Assembly: GCF_000632225.1 (NCBI RefSeq)
Contig: NZ_JFYV01000010.1
Span: 33,928 to 97,927, forward strand
Direction: 5' to 3'
DNA from: Sphingomonas sp. RIT328
GTDB taxonomy: Bacteria; Pseudomonadota; Alphaproteobacteria; Sphingomonadales; Sphingomonadaceae
DNA: 64,000 nucleotides
Below are positions 9,584 to 18,880 of the stretch, piece after piece (position 1 is the stretch's first letter; each line of letters begins with the position of its first letter). The notes beneath the pieces are model-generated. The model did no database searches. It was not told where the DNA came from and saw only the letters and a program-made list of their open reading frames with translations. Position numbers and translations under genes: made by a program.

Positions 9584-9962
9584 GTGCTGCCCCGTGGAGG
9601 AACAGCGCGGTGCCCTGAGCGGCCGGATCGCGGCGAACGCGGCTTGAGGGTCACGCGAAGACGCGAAGACGCGAAGACGCGAAGGGCCTGCGCGCCAGCG
9701 CGTTCCTCCTTCCCAGCCGCCGCTGTAGGGCAGGGCGTTCCCGCCCGCGCGTCCCTCTCCGCGCCTCCGCGTGAGCTTCCTCCTCTTCGCGTCTTTGCGT
9801 GATCCATTATCCAGCTGTCCGCGCAGCGGCCGGGCTTTGATTCACGCGGAGGCGCGGAGGAGTTGCATTGGGGAAGCGGCTCATGTCCCCGCGATCCGGA
9901 CAGCTGCGCCGCATAGCGATCCCACGAGAGCCTCCTTTGGCATCCGATATTCCATTGCCGAT

Positions 9963-10002
9963 CTGTCGAGGTGTTGTGGTGTCGACACGTCGATGACTCG
10001 AC
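9963..10002. repeat. Octamer-box cluster E (putative parS)
   Basis: ctgtcgag, gtgttgtg, gtgtcgac, acgtcgat, gactcgac in register; opens the second tandem copy, 419 bp after cluster D. Confidence 0.6.
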
Positions 10003-10468
10003 GCGATGCATTGGTCGGGAGCGACGCGGCATTCCGAGCGGCCGGGTCGTGGGTGACGCCGCTTGAGGATCACGCGGAGACGCGACGACGCGAAGGGGCT
10101 GCGCGCCAGTGCATCGCTCCTTCACAGCCGCCGCTGGAGGACAGGGCGCTCCCTCTAGCGCGTCCCTCTCCGCGCCTGCGCGCCTCCGCGTGCCCCCCCT
10201 TCTCTTCGCGTCTTCGCGTCTTCGCGTGATCCATTATCCAGCCGTCCGCGCAGCGGCCGGGCTTTGGTACACGCGGAGGCGCGGAGGGGTTGCATTGGGG
10301 GAAGCGGCCCATGTCCACGCGATCCGGACAGCTGCGCCGCATGGCGATCCCGCGACGGCGGAGCACAAGAAGGCCGAACTATCCTCCCGCGGGCCTCTCT
10401 GCGTCCTCTGCGGCTCTGCGCGAGCCTCCATTCTCCGCTGATCCCTAGGCTATCGTCGCACATCCACC

Positions 10469-10561
10469 ACCTCGATGGTTCGACATGACGACGTGTCGAC
10501 ACCGTGGGGCGACGGCGTGAGCTATCGACATCCCGACTGGTCGACAGGTCGACACGGCGAT
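10469..10561. repeat. Octamer-box cluster F (putative parS)
   Basis: Two blocks: acctcgat, ggttcgac, atgacgac, gtgtcgac, accgtggg (10469-10508) and ctatcgac, atcccgac, tggtcgac, aggtcgac, acggcgat (10522-10561). The largest and best-conserved cluster, just upstream of the frameshifted nucleotidyltransferase gene. Confidence 0.65.
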
Positions 10562-10615
10562 GCCCTCCCGCAGCGCCGGCGTTGCCGCTATGATAGCAGG
10601 GCAGGTGGACGCATC

Positions 10616-11423
10616 ATGTGGCAAGAGCGGTTCATCGCCGCCATCACGCGCGCGGTGCAGGATGTACCGCATCTCGACGCGCTGTGGCTCGGCGGCAGCT
10701 TCGGGCGGGGCGGGGCGAGGCGGATGCGTATAGCGACGTCGACCTCATCGCCGTCGTCGCGCCGGAGCATCAGGCCGGTTTCGCGCAACACTGGCGCGTG
10801 CAGGTCGACGCCCTGGTGCCATTCGTCCTCTGGTATCAGGCGCGCAGCGGTGGCGCGGTGCACAATGCGATCGGGCAGGGGTGGGAGCGGATCGACCTGC
10901 TGCTCACCGACCAGGCCGGCGCGCTCCGGCAGACCCAGGACGGCACGCGCTGCCTGATCGACCACGCCGGCCTCTACGATCGCCTCGCCGCGCATCGCGA
11001 CTGGCCGGGGCCAGATCGCGCGCGCGTCGCCTTCCTCATCGACGAATTCCTGCGCGTGCTGGGGCTGCTGCCCGTCGTGCTCGGCCGGCGGGAGTATCTC
11101 GCCGCCCGCGCCGGTCTCGAGATGCAGCGCATGGCGCTGTTCCAGCTCCTCTCCAAGGCGGTTGAGCGCGCCGACACGGCGGCATGCTCGCCTGGAGGCG
11201 CCGGTTGCCGCCCGATCAGCTCGCGCTGCTCGAACGGCTTCCGCAGGCCGATCTGAGCGAGGCGTCGCTGATCGCGGCCTATCGCGCCGTCGCATCCGCC
11301 TTCCTGCCGCATGCGCGGGCGCTCGCCGCACGCTGGGACATCGCTTGGCCGACCGCCTTCGAGGCGGCGACCAGAGCGCATCTGCGACGATCTCTGGGTA
11401 TTGAGGTGGAGGTGCAGAGCTGA
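10616..11423 (+). pseudogene. Nucleotidyltransferase-domain protein, two frameshifts
   Basis: The reading begins MWQERFIAAITRAVQDVPHL and reaches the nucleotidyltransferase motif GGSFGRG; the expected continuation GEADAYSDVDLIAVV is in another frame. The break is at 10701-10720, where GGGGC is duplicated (5 bp extra). A second shift near 11181 (GGCATG where GGCCATG would restore frame) separates the middle from a helical tail (MLAWRRRLPPDQLALLERL, to 11423). The fold resembles antibiotic-type or MNT nucleotidyltransferases with a helical C-terminus. Both shifts are in G/C runs, so sequencing error is possible, but two in one gene favours decay. Confidence 0.75.
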
Positions 11424-11467
11424 CGACGTGTCGACATATCGACATTCCGTCATCTCGACATCTTCAT
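11420..11467. repeat. Octamer-box cluster G (putative parS)
   Basis: ctgacgac, gtgtcgac, atatcgac, attccgtc, atctcgac, atcttcat in one register, starting at the end of the broken nucleotidyltransferase gene. Confidence 0.6.
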
Positions 11468-11570
11468 GGGCCGGGATGAGGCGGCTCTATACCGCAGCGG
11501 AAAGCACGCATGTCGCCGCTGGACCCGGATCGCACAACACTCCATCCTGCCGGCGAGGGAGGGGCATGCC

Positions 11571-12833
11571 ATGGCGATCGTGATCCGGGGTACCATCCTG
11601 CTCGCCACGCTGCTTGCGGCACAGACGCCCCCGGCGCAGCCAGCTGAAAATCAGGTCGACGCCGCGATAACCGCCTATGACAAAGGCGGCTATCTGCAAG
11701 CGACCGACATGCTCGCCGCGGCGGCGTTCGACGCGCAGGGCAAGGTCCGCGACGACCTTGCCTATCAGATGTGGGAACAGGTCAGCACCACCGTCACCAA
11801 CGAGCTCGATCTCGCCACACTCGCCACCGCGCAGCCGCATGGCGCGGGCGAGGCCGGCTGGGACGCGGCAATCGGCGAGTCGGTCGGACGCGACGCGATG
11901 GCCGAGATCGTCCGCCGCGCCCGCGCGACCAGCATCGTCATCCTCAACGAAGCGCACAGCAGCCCGCGCGACCGCGCCTTCGCGTGGCGGGTAGCGCAGG
12001 CGCTGCGGCCGCTCGGTTATACGGTGCTTGCCGCGGAGACGTTCAGCAACGAGCCGGCGCGCGCGGGCAAGCCGACCGCGGTCGCGCAGCTCGCCCGCGA
12101 TGGCTTCGCCCGCATCGGCACCGGTTTTTACACCCGCGATCCGGTCTATGCCGCCTTCCTGCGCAATGCGCTCGCCATCGGCTACCAGCCGGCCGGCTAT
12201 GAGCAGACCAGCCTGCAACGTCCCAAAGGGCAGCCGTCACGCGCCGCGGGGATCGCGGCGCGTGAACAGGCCGAGGCGGACAATCTCGCCGCCCTGCATC
12301 GCCGCATGCCGGCGGCCAAGCTGTTCGTCTATGTCGGGCACAGCCATGTCGCCGAGGCGCCGCTCGACGAGGGCGACGGCAAACGGATCGAGTGGATGGC
12401 CGCGCGGCTGAAGCGGATGACCGGGATCGACCCGCTGACGATCGACCAGACCACGCTGACCGAGGAGAGCGTCGCGACGCGCGCGTCTTATGAGGCGGCG
12501 GCCGCGCGCGTGCAGGATCGCGACGGCATCCTGTTCCGGCGGGATGCTCCGCTGGTGCTCGGCCCATATGCCGGGGCGGTCGACCTGCAGGTCATCCATC
12601 CGCGGCGAAGCTATCGGTTCGGCCGCCCCGTCTGGCTGTCCGATCTCGGCGGCCAGCCGCTGGCGGTGCCCGCAACGCTGCTGCCGGCGGCGGGATATCG
12701 GCTCATCCAGGTCTTCGCCGCCTCCGCGCCGGCTGATGCGGTGCCGCTCGACCAGATCGTCGTCCGCGCCGGCTCACCGCCCGCACGGCTGTTCGCCCCG
12801 CCGGGGCCGGTGCGCTTCGCCGTCCAGCCGTGA
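11571..12833 (+). CDS. Secreted ChaN/TraB-like protein of unknown function
   Basis: 420 residues from ATG 11571, which follows a GAGGGAGGGG ribosome site. An N-terminal signal peptide (IVIRGTILLATLLAAQTPPA) points to the periplasm. The core, SIVILNEAHSSPRDRAFAWR followed by GYTVLAAETF and later KLFVYVGHSHVAE, resembles the ChaN/TraB/EreA-like fold, in which a Glu and His near the strand ends bind heme or act catalytically. The C-terminal 130 residues are unrecognised. It stands alone between two octamer clusters; no partner gene suggests its job. Confidence 0.6.
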   Translation: MAIVIRGTILLATLLAAQTPPAQPAENQVDAAITAYDKGGYLQATDMLAAAAFDAQGKVRDDLAYQMWEQVSTTVTNELDLATLATAQPHGAGEAGWDAAIGESVGRDAMAEIVRRARATSIVILNEAHSSPRDRAFAWRVAQALRPLGYTVLAAETFSNEPARAGKPTAVAQLARDGFARIGTGFYTRDPVYAAFLRNALAIGYQPAGYEQTSLQRPKGQPSRAAGIAAREQAEADNLAALHRRMPAAKLFVYVGHSHVAEAPLDEGDGKRIEWMAARLKRMTGIDPLTIDQTTLTEESVATRASYEAAAARVQDRDGILFRRDAPLVLGPYAGAVDLQVIHPRRSYRFGRPVWLSDLGGQPLAVPATLLPAAGYRLIQVFAASAPADAVPLDQIVVRAGSPPARLFAPPGPVRFAVQP

Positions 12834-12860
12834 GCGGCACGGCGCTGAACGGGCAATGCC

Positions 12861-12908
12861 CTATCGACAAGCCGACACGTCGACATCGCGACATGTCGGC
12901 CTGTCGTC
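12861..12908. repeat. Octamer-box cluster H (putative parS)
   Basis: ctatcgac, aagccgac, acgtcgac, atcgcgac, atgtcggc, ctgtcgtc in a perfect 8-bp register, filling the short gap between the secreted protein gene and galU. It is the last cluster seen to the right. Confidence 0.65.
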
Positions 12909-12911
12909 AGC

Positions 12912-13781
12912 TCAGCGCAGCAGGCCTTCGGCGAAGCTGCGCACCGCGGGGCCGATGTCGGCGCGGGCGAGGGCGAGGGCGAGATTGGCCTGGATATAGC
13001 CCGCCTTGTCGCCGCAATCATAGCGCTCGCCGTCGAAGGTGAAGCCGTGGAACGGCTGCTGGCCGATCAGCTGCGCCATCGCGTCGGTCAGCTGGATCTC
13101 GCCGCCCGCGCCCTTCTCCTGGCTCTCGAGGATGCGCATCACCTCGGGCTGCAGGATGTAGCGGCCGGGGATCATCAGGTTGGACGGCGCGCTGCCCGCC
13201 TTGGGCTTCTCGACCAGCGCCTTGACCTCGGTGAGGCGGCCGTCGACCGCGCCCGGCGAGATGATGCCGTATTTGTCGGTCTCGCTGTCGGCGACCTCGA
13301 GCGCGCCGACGATATTGCCGCCGACCTGGTTATAGGCCTCGACCATCTGCGCGATGAAGCCGGGCTTGCCGACCATCAGCTCGTCGGGGAGCAGCACCGC
13401 GAACGGCTCGTCGCCGACGATCTCGCGCGCGCACCAGACGGCATGGCCGAGGCCGAGCGGCTCCTGCTGGCGGACGTAGACCGGCGAGCCGGGCTTCTGG
13501 CGGATGCCCTCGATCGCGGAGAGCGACTTGCCGCGCGCACGCATCGTCGCCTCGAGCTCGTAGGAGATGTCGAAATGATCCTCGAGCGCGCCCTTGCCGC
13601 GGCCGGTGACGAAGATGATCTGCTCGATCCCCGCTTCCAGCGCTTCCTCGACCGCATATTGGATCAGCGGCTTGTCGACGACGGTCAGCATCTCCTTGGG
13701 CATCGATTTGGTCGCGGGCAGGAAGCGCGTGCCGAGGCCCGCCACCGGAAACACTGCTTTGCGTACGCGCTTGATCGTCAT
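12912..13781 (-). CDS. galU: UTP-glucose-1-phosphate uridylyltransferase
   Basis: 289 residues, the usual GalU length. The start MTIKRVRKAVFPVAGLGTRFLPATKSMPKEM carries the nucleotide-binding GxGTRFLPxTKxxPKEM motif; VDKPLIQYAVEEA, QQEPLGLGHAVW and FAVLLPDEL follow. It makes UDP-glucose, precursor for galE and, through UDP-glucuronate, for the UDP-xylose synthase encoded at 45.7 kb. It is transcribed alone on the minus strand at the left border of the EPS region. Confidence 0.95.
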   Translation of the reverse strand: MTIKRVRKAVFPVAGLGTRFLPATKSMPKEMLTVVDKPLIQYAVEEALEAGIEQIIFVTGRGKGALEDHFDISYELEATMRARGKSLSAIEGIRQKPGSPVYVRQQEPLGLGHAVWCAREIVGDEPFAVLLPDELMVGKPGFIAQMVEAYNQVGGNIVGALEVADSETDKYGIISPGAVDGRLTEVKALVEKPKAGSAPSNLMIPGRYILQPEVMRILESQEKGAGGEIQLTDAMAQLIGQQPFHGFTFDGERYDCGDKAGYIQANLALALARADIGPAVRSFAEGLLR

Positions 13782-13914
13782 CGAGAGGTCCCATTGCTTG
13801 TGCGAGCGGTCACATACCGTGCACCGGCGTCTAGAGTGTTATGAAGACAGAAGAAATACACTAGGTGTGAGGTGGTGCCGGTTCGGGACGAACCTTCCGT
13901 CACGGTCGGATGGA

Positions 13915-14036
13915 TTTTGGGTTCACGCGGAGGCACGGAGCGATATCGTCCGGGGCGGGCGTGGCCCGGTCCTATCCTTGGCGTGAGGAAGGGCCGCCGG
14001 CGCGGCAGGGGCACCCCCTCCGCGTGAACAGAGTTA
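13915..14036. repeat. GC-rich inverted intergenic elements
   Basis: A TTCACGCGGAGGCACGGAG element near 13920-13940 faces a CCCTCCGCGTGAAC element near 14010-14030. Both belong to the CACGCGGAGGCGCGGAGG family repeated in other spacers; facing copies could form a long hairpin between galU and the next EPS gene. Confidence 0.5.
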
Positions 14037-14936
14037 CCGCAAGCGCCCGGCGGCATCGCGGGCGAGGCGGTCGCCGACGGCTTCGACATAGGCGGGGGGG
14101 GGCATCCACTGGTGGCGGATATGGTCGAGCGTGCGCCGCCACGCGCCGCGCGTCGGCGAGCGCCACGGCAGCCCGAGCAGGCCGAGCACGCGCCAGGCGA
14201 GCCCCCAGCGACCGACGTCCGCGCCCGTGGCGGTGACGCCGCGGCTGGCGACGAGGCTCGGCCAGGCCATCGCGAAATGCGCCAGTGCCGCCTCGATGTC
14301 CGATTCATAGGTGCGGTTGACGAAGCCGTTGGCCTCCTTGAGCGCACCGACCGGGCGGGTGTGGCGGACGGGGATGGCGTCGACGATCGCGAAGCGGCGG
14401 TCGGCGGCGGGCAGGGCGCTGCCCCAGATCAGGTCGATGCCGCTTTCCCAGCCGTAATCGAACAGCGGTGCGACCTGCTGCAGCGCGCGCGTCGCGAAGA
14501 AGGGCGCCATCATCTCGATGTAATTGACCGCACGGTAGCGCAACGACGGGTTCCGCACCGTGCCGGCATAGGTGAAATAGCTGTCCCAGGTCAGGCTCGG
14601 CTGGAAGATCGTGAACCCCTCCGCCGCGCCGAGCGCGAACAATCGGCTGAGGCTGTCGGCATCGGTATCGATGTCGTCGTCGATCAGCGCGATATAGTCA
14701 TATTGCGCGATGAAGTCGGCATTGTCGGACAGCGTCGCGCGCCAGCCCTGCACCTTGGTGCCGGGGATGAAGCGGTGGAAGGTGCCGGGCGCGGCGAGCG
14801 GCCGGCTGTTGGGATCGAACGAGGCGACGAGCAGGTCGAAATCGCGCGTCGCGGCCGGCGTCAGCCACCCCTCGTGCAGGCTCTTCGGCCCGGCGCGGGT
14901 GATCACCAGATTCTTGGACGTCGCGCTGCCCAGCAT
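14034..14936 (-). CDS. DUF707-type glycosyltransferase-like protein
   Basis: 300 residues from ATG 14936. It shows YIALIDDDIDTDADSLSRLF (acidic metal-binding cluster), IFQPSLTWDSYFTY and NYIEMMAPFF, the pattern of DUF707 proteins, which are treated as glycosyltransferase-like enzymes of polysaccharide loci. No signal peptide is evident, so it is probably cytosolic or membrane-associated. The spacer to the next gene upstream (15218) is about 280 bases. Donor and acceptor are unknown; its place among EPS glycosyltransferases is the best evidence for its role. Confidence 0.75.
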   Translation of the reverse strand: MLGSATSKNLVITRAGPKSLHEGWLTPAATRDFDLLVASFDPNSRPLAAPGTFHRFIPGTKVQGWRATLSDNADFIAQYDYIALIDDDIDTDADSLSRLFALGAAEGFTIFQPSLTWDSYFTYAGTVRNPSLRYRAVNYIEMMAPFFATRALQQVAPLFDYGWESGIDLIWGSALPAADRRFAIVDAIPVRHTRPVGALKEANGFVNRTYESDIEAALAHFAMAWPSLVASRGVTATGADVGRWGLAWRVLGLLGLPWRSPTRGAWRRTLDHIRHQWMPPPAYVEAVGDRLARDAAGRLR

Positions 14937-15217
14937 CAAAGGACGGTCCTGCTGGTCATGATGCGCGCTTGTCTCCGCAGGGCGTTCGTCGCGGCCGGGG
15001 CGCCGTCTGGTCCACCCTGCGGGTAGCGTCTTTGGTCGCGATAATCCAGCATCCTGTCGCATAGCCGCCGGTCGCGCCAAGCATTGCCGGAGCTTTGCCG
15101 CCCGCATGCCCCCGCGCGCGCCAAGTTGCAGCGGCCGATACGGCCCTTGTTTGCTTGGCCCGTCGGCGCGGACTGCGCAGGCGGCGGCCCGCGCCGCGAC
15201 GCAGGCCCGCGCAACGC

Positions 15218-16156
15218 TCACACGTCGGCCCGTTCTTCCAGCCGGCGGATATGGTCGATCAGCTCGGGCGCGTTCCACAGCCGGCGTTCGACATAGGATT
15301 TGGCGATCTGCTTGACCTTGTAGGCGGCGCGGCGGCGCAGATCGAGCGCGGCGCAATAGGCCTTGATCTCGGGGAATTCGCGCGCGAGTGCGAGATAGGG
15401 GATGTTCCACGACCGGCCCCATGGCGCATAGGCGCCCTGCCACGGCCGGGGATTGGACATGAAATGGACGATCGCCGGCGGTGCGATCGCGTCGAGGCCA
15501 TAGCCGAGGATGAAGCCCGGGAAATTCCAGCGCAGCGAGGCATAGTCGCGCCGCCCGTCGGTGACGCGGTTGATCACCGTCTGGTCCTCGAAATGCAGCG
15601 CGCTGGTCGCATCGCCCATCTGCGCGAGCGCCTCGCGCGAGATCGCCGCCCAGCTCGCCCGGTCGACGCGGAACACGCCGCTGTTGACGTAATCGTCGCC
15701 GAAGGCGCGGATCTCATCCTCGAATTCGTCGCGCAGCCGGTCGACGCCGCGCAGATAGATCATCGGGTCGCGCACCGCGCACAGCCCGCCCGGCTGCGGC
15801 TGGAAGTCGAGCAGCGGGGTGAGGTCGCCGACCACCTGCGTATCACCGTCGAGATAGAGGATCTCGGCGTAATCGGCGGGCAGCAGCTCGTCGAGGAACA
15901 GCCGCGCGTTCATGATGTGCAGTCCGCCGAGCACCGCCGGGTCCGCCCAGCGATAGTCCACCCCCTTGGCGGCGCAGACATGCGCGATGCGGCGGCTTTC
16001 CTCGCCCGGCGCGGCGGTCATGTCGAAGACGATCACGTCCCAATGCACCGGCGAATGCTGCCGCGCCTGTATTGCGCTGACCAGCGACTGATACAGATAC
16101 CCCTGGTTCGCTATGTAGCAAATGCATGATCGCGATGGGGAAGCATTCACAGTCAC
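15218..16156 (-). CDS. Family 8-like glycosyltransferase
   Basis: 312 residues from GTG 16156, chosen because AAGGAA lies at good distance. Visible are the DxD metal motif in EILYLDGDTQVVGDL, DDYVNSGVFRVDR and HFEDQTVINRV, as in GT8 (galactosyl/glucosyl-type) retaining enzymes. An in-frame extension to 16297 is not conserved-looking. It is one of three such paralogues (others at 40942-41982 and 48538-49521), all on the minus strand, and presumably adds a hexose to the repeating unit. Confidence 0.8.
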   Translation of the reverse strand: MTVNASPSRSCICYIANQGYLYQSLVSAIQARQHSPVHWDVIVFDMTAAPGEESRRIAHVCAAKGVDYRWADPAVLGGLHIMNARLFLDELLPADYAEILYLDGDTQVVGDLTPLLDFQPQPGGLCAVRDPMIYLRGVDRLRDEFEDEIRAFGDDYVNSGVFRVDRASWAAISREALAQMGDATSALHFEDQTVINRVTDGRRDYASLRWNFPGFILGYGLDAIAPPAIVHFMSNPRPWQGAYAPWGRSWNIPYLALAREFPEIKAYCAALDLRRRAAYKVKQIAKSYVERRLWNAPELIDHIRRLEERADV

Positions 16157-16611
16157 GGAGATTCCTTTGCGGCCACTCTGTGTGCCGGACGCGCGCGCGC
16201 CGTCAATATGATCATGCAAGCGATGGGGGTGCCGCGCCGCGCACGACGGTGTGTTTCGTTCGACACGATGCTGCTTCCCCTCCCACACGGCCGGCATAAC
16301 GGAGTTCGTCGGGGCAGGTAAGGGCGGCGTTGAAACGGCATGGCACGCCGCGGCATCGGATCGACCCGTTCATGTCCCCACGTCCGGCGATCTTGGCCTA
16401 AGCTTTGGAACCGTGCCAAAATCGGACGCGGGACGGCACGACTGGCATGATCGACCGCTTTGCCCTACACGAATGGTGACCAGCGCGTTTACCGACGGAT
16501 CGCCGAAGCCCGGTGGTGCGTAGTAGCGACGATGCGGGCGAGAGCCAGACGGGCATCAGACCCGCCTCCGCGAGAGGACGATGCTCCAACCCCCTGACAG
16601 CAAAGGTGGCC
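16157..16611. promoter_or_regulatory. Divergent intergenic region between GT8-like and GH16 genes
   Basis: 455 bases between divergently transcribed genes, so it must hold both promoters. No clear -35/-10 pair, hairpin or repeat stands out, and no short gene could be supported. Confidence 0.35.
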
Positions 16612-17466
16612 ATGATCCCGATCCTGCCCAGCTCCCGCGGCGCGCATATCCGGCGCCGTATCGTGTCGGTGATCGGCGCGGGTGCGACCGCGCTGTCGCT
16701 CGCCGGCACCGCCGCCTGCGCGCCGGTGCCGCAATGCCCGGCGCGGATCGACCTCAAGGACTATCGTCCGACGTTCGACGAGCCGTTCGACACGCTCGAC
16801 GTCTCGGCGCACGGGCCGGGGACGCGCTGGACCGCGCATACGCCGTGGAACGGCGATTTCGGCAGCGCGACCTTCGTCGACCCGCAACCGGGCTTTCCCT
16901 TCTCGGTCGCCAATGGCGAGCTCACCATCCACATGAAGCGCAATGCGCAGGGCAAGTGGCAGGCCGGGCTGCTGTCGTCGAGCGACGCCAAGGGCAATGG
17001 CTTCACCCAGCGCACCGGCTATTTCGAGATGCGCGCGCAGCTGCCGGCGGGCAATGGCGTGTGGCCGGCCTTCTGGCTCGGCTCGCTCGGCAAGAAGGGC
17101 GAGACGACGCCGGAGATCGACGTGCTCGAACATTACGGCCGCGATCCCGCCACCTTCCTCGCCACCACGCATCTGTGGACCGACGGCAAGAGCCGCGACC
17201 AGGGGCCCAAGGTGGTGCGCGTGCCGGCGGGTTCGCTCAGCAGCGCGATGCACCGCTACGGCGTCAGCGTCGAGAAGGAGGCGATCACCGTCTTCCTCGA
17301 CGGGCGGCAGGTCGCCTGTTTCGCCTCGGCGCCCGATTACCTCAAGCCCAAGATGCTGCTGGTCAATCTCGGCGCGGGCGGCGGCTGGCCGATCGACGGC
17401 ATGCCCGACGACCGCGCGATGACGGTGGACTATGTCCGCGCCTATGTCCGCAAGGACCGACCATGA
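16612..17466 (+). CDS. Secreted glycoside hydrolase family 16
   Basis: 284 residues from ATG 16612 (AAGGTGG ribosome site). An N-terminal export signal ends near GTAACAPV. The GH16 catalytic motif EIDVLEHYG (E-x-D-x-x-E) is present, flanked by FEMRAQLPAGNGVWPAFWLG and a C-terminal VDYVRAYV strand. GH16 enzymes in EPS loci (ExoK-like) cut beta-linked glycans in the periplasm or outside and set chain length. It is followed 77 bases later by a same-strand glycosyltransferase gene. Confidence 0.88.
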   Translation: MIPILPSSRGAHIRRRIVSVIGAGATALSLAGTAACAPVPQCPARIDLKDYRPTFDEPFDTLDVSAHGPGTRWTAHTPWNGDFGSATFVDPQPGFPFSVANGELTIHMKRNAQGKWQAGLLSSSDAKGNGFTQRTGYFEMRAQLPAGNGVWPAFWLGSLGKKGETTPEIDVLEHYGRDPATFLATTHLWTDGKSRDQGPKVVRVPAGSLSSAMHRYGVSVEKEAITVFLDGRQVACFASAPDYLKPKMLLVNLGAGGGWPIDGMPDDRAMTVDYVRAYVRKDRP

Positions 17467-17542
17467 TCCGGATCAAGCTATCGTCAGGCTTTTGCAATAT
17501 CTTGATGGTAAACGCCCGGGCAGCACCGCGCAGGGATCGTCG

Positions 17543-18640
17543 ATGAAGGTACATGTCCATCTCGCTTACGGCTTTGGCGAGGCGCGTTGGGGCCGGCGGT
17601 TCGACGATGGCCAGCTGATCGGCGTCAACGAGCGCGATGCCTATGGCTATCGCCATGCCGCGCCGATGGTCGGGGCGATGACCAGTTCGGTCGATCATCC
17701 CGAAGGCAGGTTCGGCCGGCTGGTGCGGCTCGGCTTTCGCGCGGTGCTCGGCTTCGATTTCCTCCACGCCTGGCGCAACCGCGCCGCGCTGCGCGCCGCG
17801 GACGTGGTGTGGACGCATACGGAATCGCAGCATCTCGCGGTGTCACAGGTCTTCGCCTTGCAGCGCGTGCCGCGCGCACGCCAGCCGAGGCTGCTTGCGC
17901 AGAGCGTCTGGCTGATCGATCGCTGGGATCGGCTGTCGGCGCTGCGCCGCGCTTATTACCGCCGGCTGATCCGCCGTGCCGACGTGCTCACCTTCCATTC
18001 GCGCGACAATCTGGCGATGGCGGCGACGCGGCTGCCCGGCACGCGGCGCGAGCTGGTGCTGTTCGGGATCAACGCGGCGACGATCACACCGCCGGTGCGC
18101 GATCCCGCCGGCGCGCCGCTCATCATCTCGGTCGGCAACGACGTCCATCGCGACTGGGCGACGCTGATCGCCGCGGTGGCGCGCCATCCTGACTGGCGGC
18201 TGCGCATCGTCTCGACCAAATGCCCGCCCGCGCTCGCCGACGGCATCGCCAATGTCGAGATCGCCGGCGTCTCGACCAATTCCGAGCTGACCGCTTTGTG
18301 GCGGCAGGCGACGATCGCGGTGGTGCCGCTGTCGCCCAATGCCCATGCCTCGGGGATCACCGTATTGCAGGAGGCGGCGCTCAACGGCGTCGCCGCAATC
18401 GCCAGCGACGTCGGCGGTTTGCGCGATTATTTCGATGCCGATTCGGTCTCTTATTATCCGAGCGGCGATGTCGATGCGCTCGAGCGCACGATCGCGCATC
18501 TGCTCTGCGATGCCGGGGCGCGCTATGCGCAGGCGGTCGCGGCGCAGCGGCGGATGGGGCCGGAGGGCCTCAGTTCTTATGCTTTCGCCCGCAGACATGT
18601 CGAAATTTCCCAAACACTTGTCAGCGGGAGCGACGATTAG
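17543..18640 (+). CDS. GT4-fold glycosyltransferase
   Basis: 365 residues from ATG 17543 (MKVHVHLAYGFGEARWGRRF). The C-terminal half has LIISVGNDVHRDW and HASGITVLQEAALNGVAAIASDVGG, the Rossmann and sugar-nucleotide parts of GT-B enzymes; the usual E-x7-E is seen only partially. It lies between the GH16 gene and the priming transferase, same strand. Substrate unknown. Confidence 0.75.
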   Translation: MKVHVHLAYGFGEARWGRRFDDGQLIGVNERDAYGYRHAAPMVGAMTSSVDHPEGRFGRLVRLGFRAVLGFDFLHAWRNRAALRAADVVWTHTESQHLAVSQVFALQRVPRARQPRLLAQSVWLIDRWDRLSALRRAYYRRLIRRADVLTFHSRDNLAMAATRLPGTRRELVLFGINAATITPPVRDPAGAPLIISVGNDVHRDWATLIAAVARHPDWRLRIVSTKCPPALADGIANVEIAGVSTNSELTALWRQATIAVVPLSPNAHASGITVLQEAALNGVAAIASDVGGLRDYFDADSVSYYPSGDVDALERTIAHLLCDAGARYAQAVAAQRRMGPEGLSSYAFARRHVEISQTLVSGSDD

Positions 18641-18880
18641 CCGGGGCGATGGCGCCGGCCGGTGTTGCCGGCTTGCAGCATTAACCGTGTAATCGTCACA
18701 CCTGTGCCGTTATGGCCCCGCATCGGGACGCTCTTGTGATGGAAATATCTACCGTTATCAGGTCGGTATGATGTAGCGCCGGCAAACCGGCCAGGACGAC
18801 GCGCGACGCGTGAATATTTCGACGGCATTAACCAAACCGCAACGCGCGCGGTACGAATGGGCGGGTAAAGGGGTTGTCTC

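Larger units (their letters stand above)
9368..10615. repeat. Gene-free repeat region with a tandem ~420-bp duplication
   Basis: No convincing gene is seen in this stretch. Two diverged copies of one unit follow each other, roughly 9544-9930 and 9963-10360, offset by about 419 bp. Each begins with an octamer cluster (D, E), then a GGTCACGCG-type repeat, shared text around CCGTCCGCGCAGCGGCCGGGCTTTG, and a shared CGGACAGCTGCGCCGCAT end. Inside are direct ACGCGAAG 8-mers (four in a row at 9653-9684) and several CACGCGGAGGCGCGGAGG / CCTCCGCGCCTCCGCG elements that recur elsewhere in the window. Confidence 0.7.

Noticed and set aside
9368..10615. Possible CRISPR array because of regularly spaced short repeats
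   Set aside because: Repeats are 8-bp boxes and GC elements without constant-length unique spacers or cas genes.
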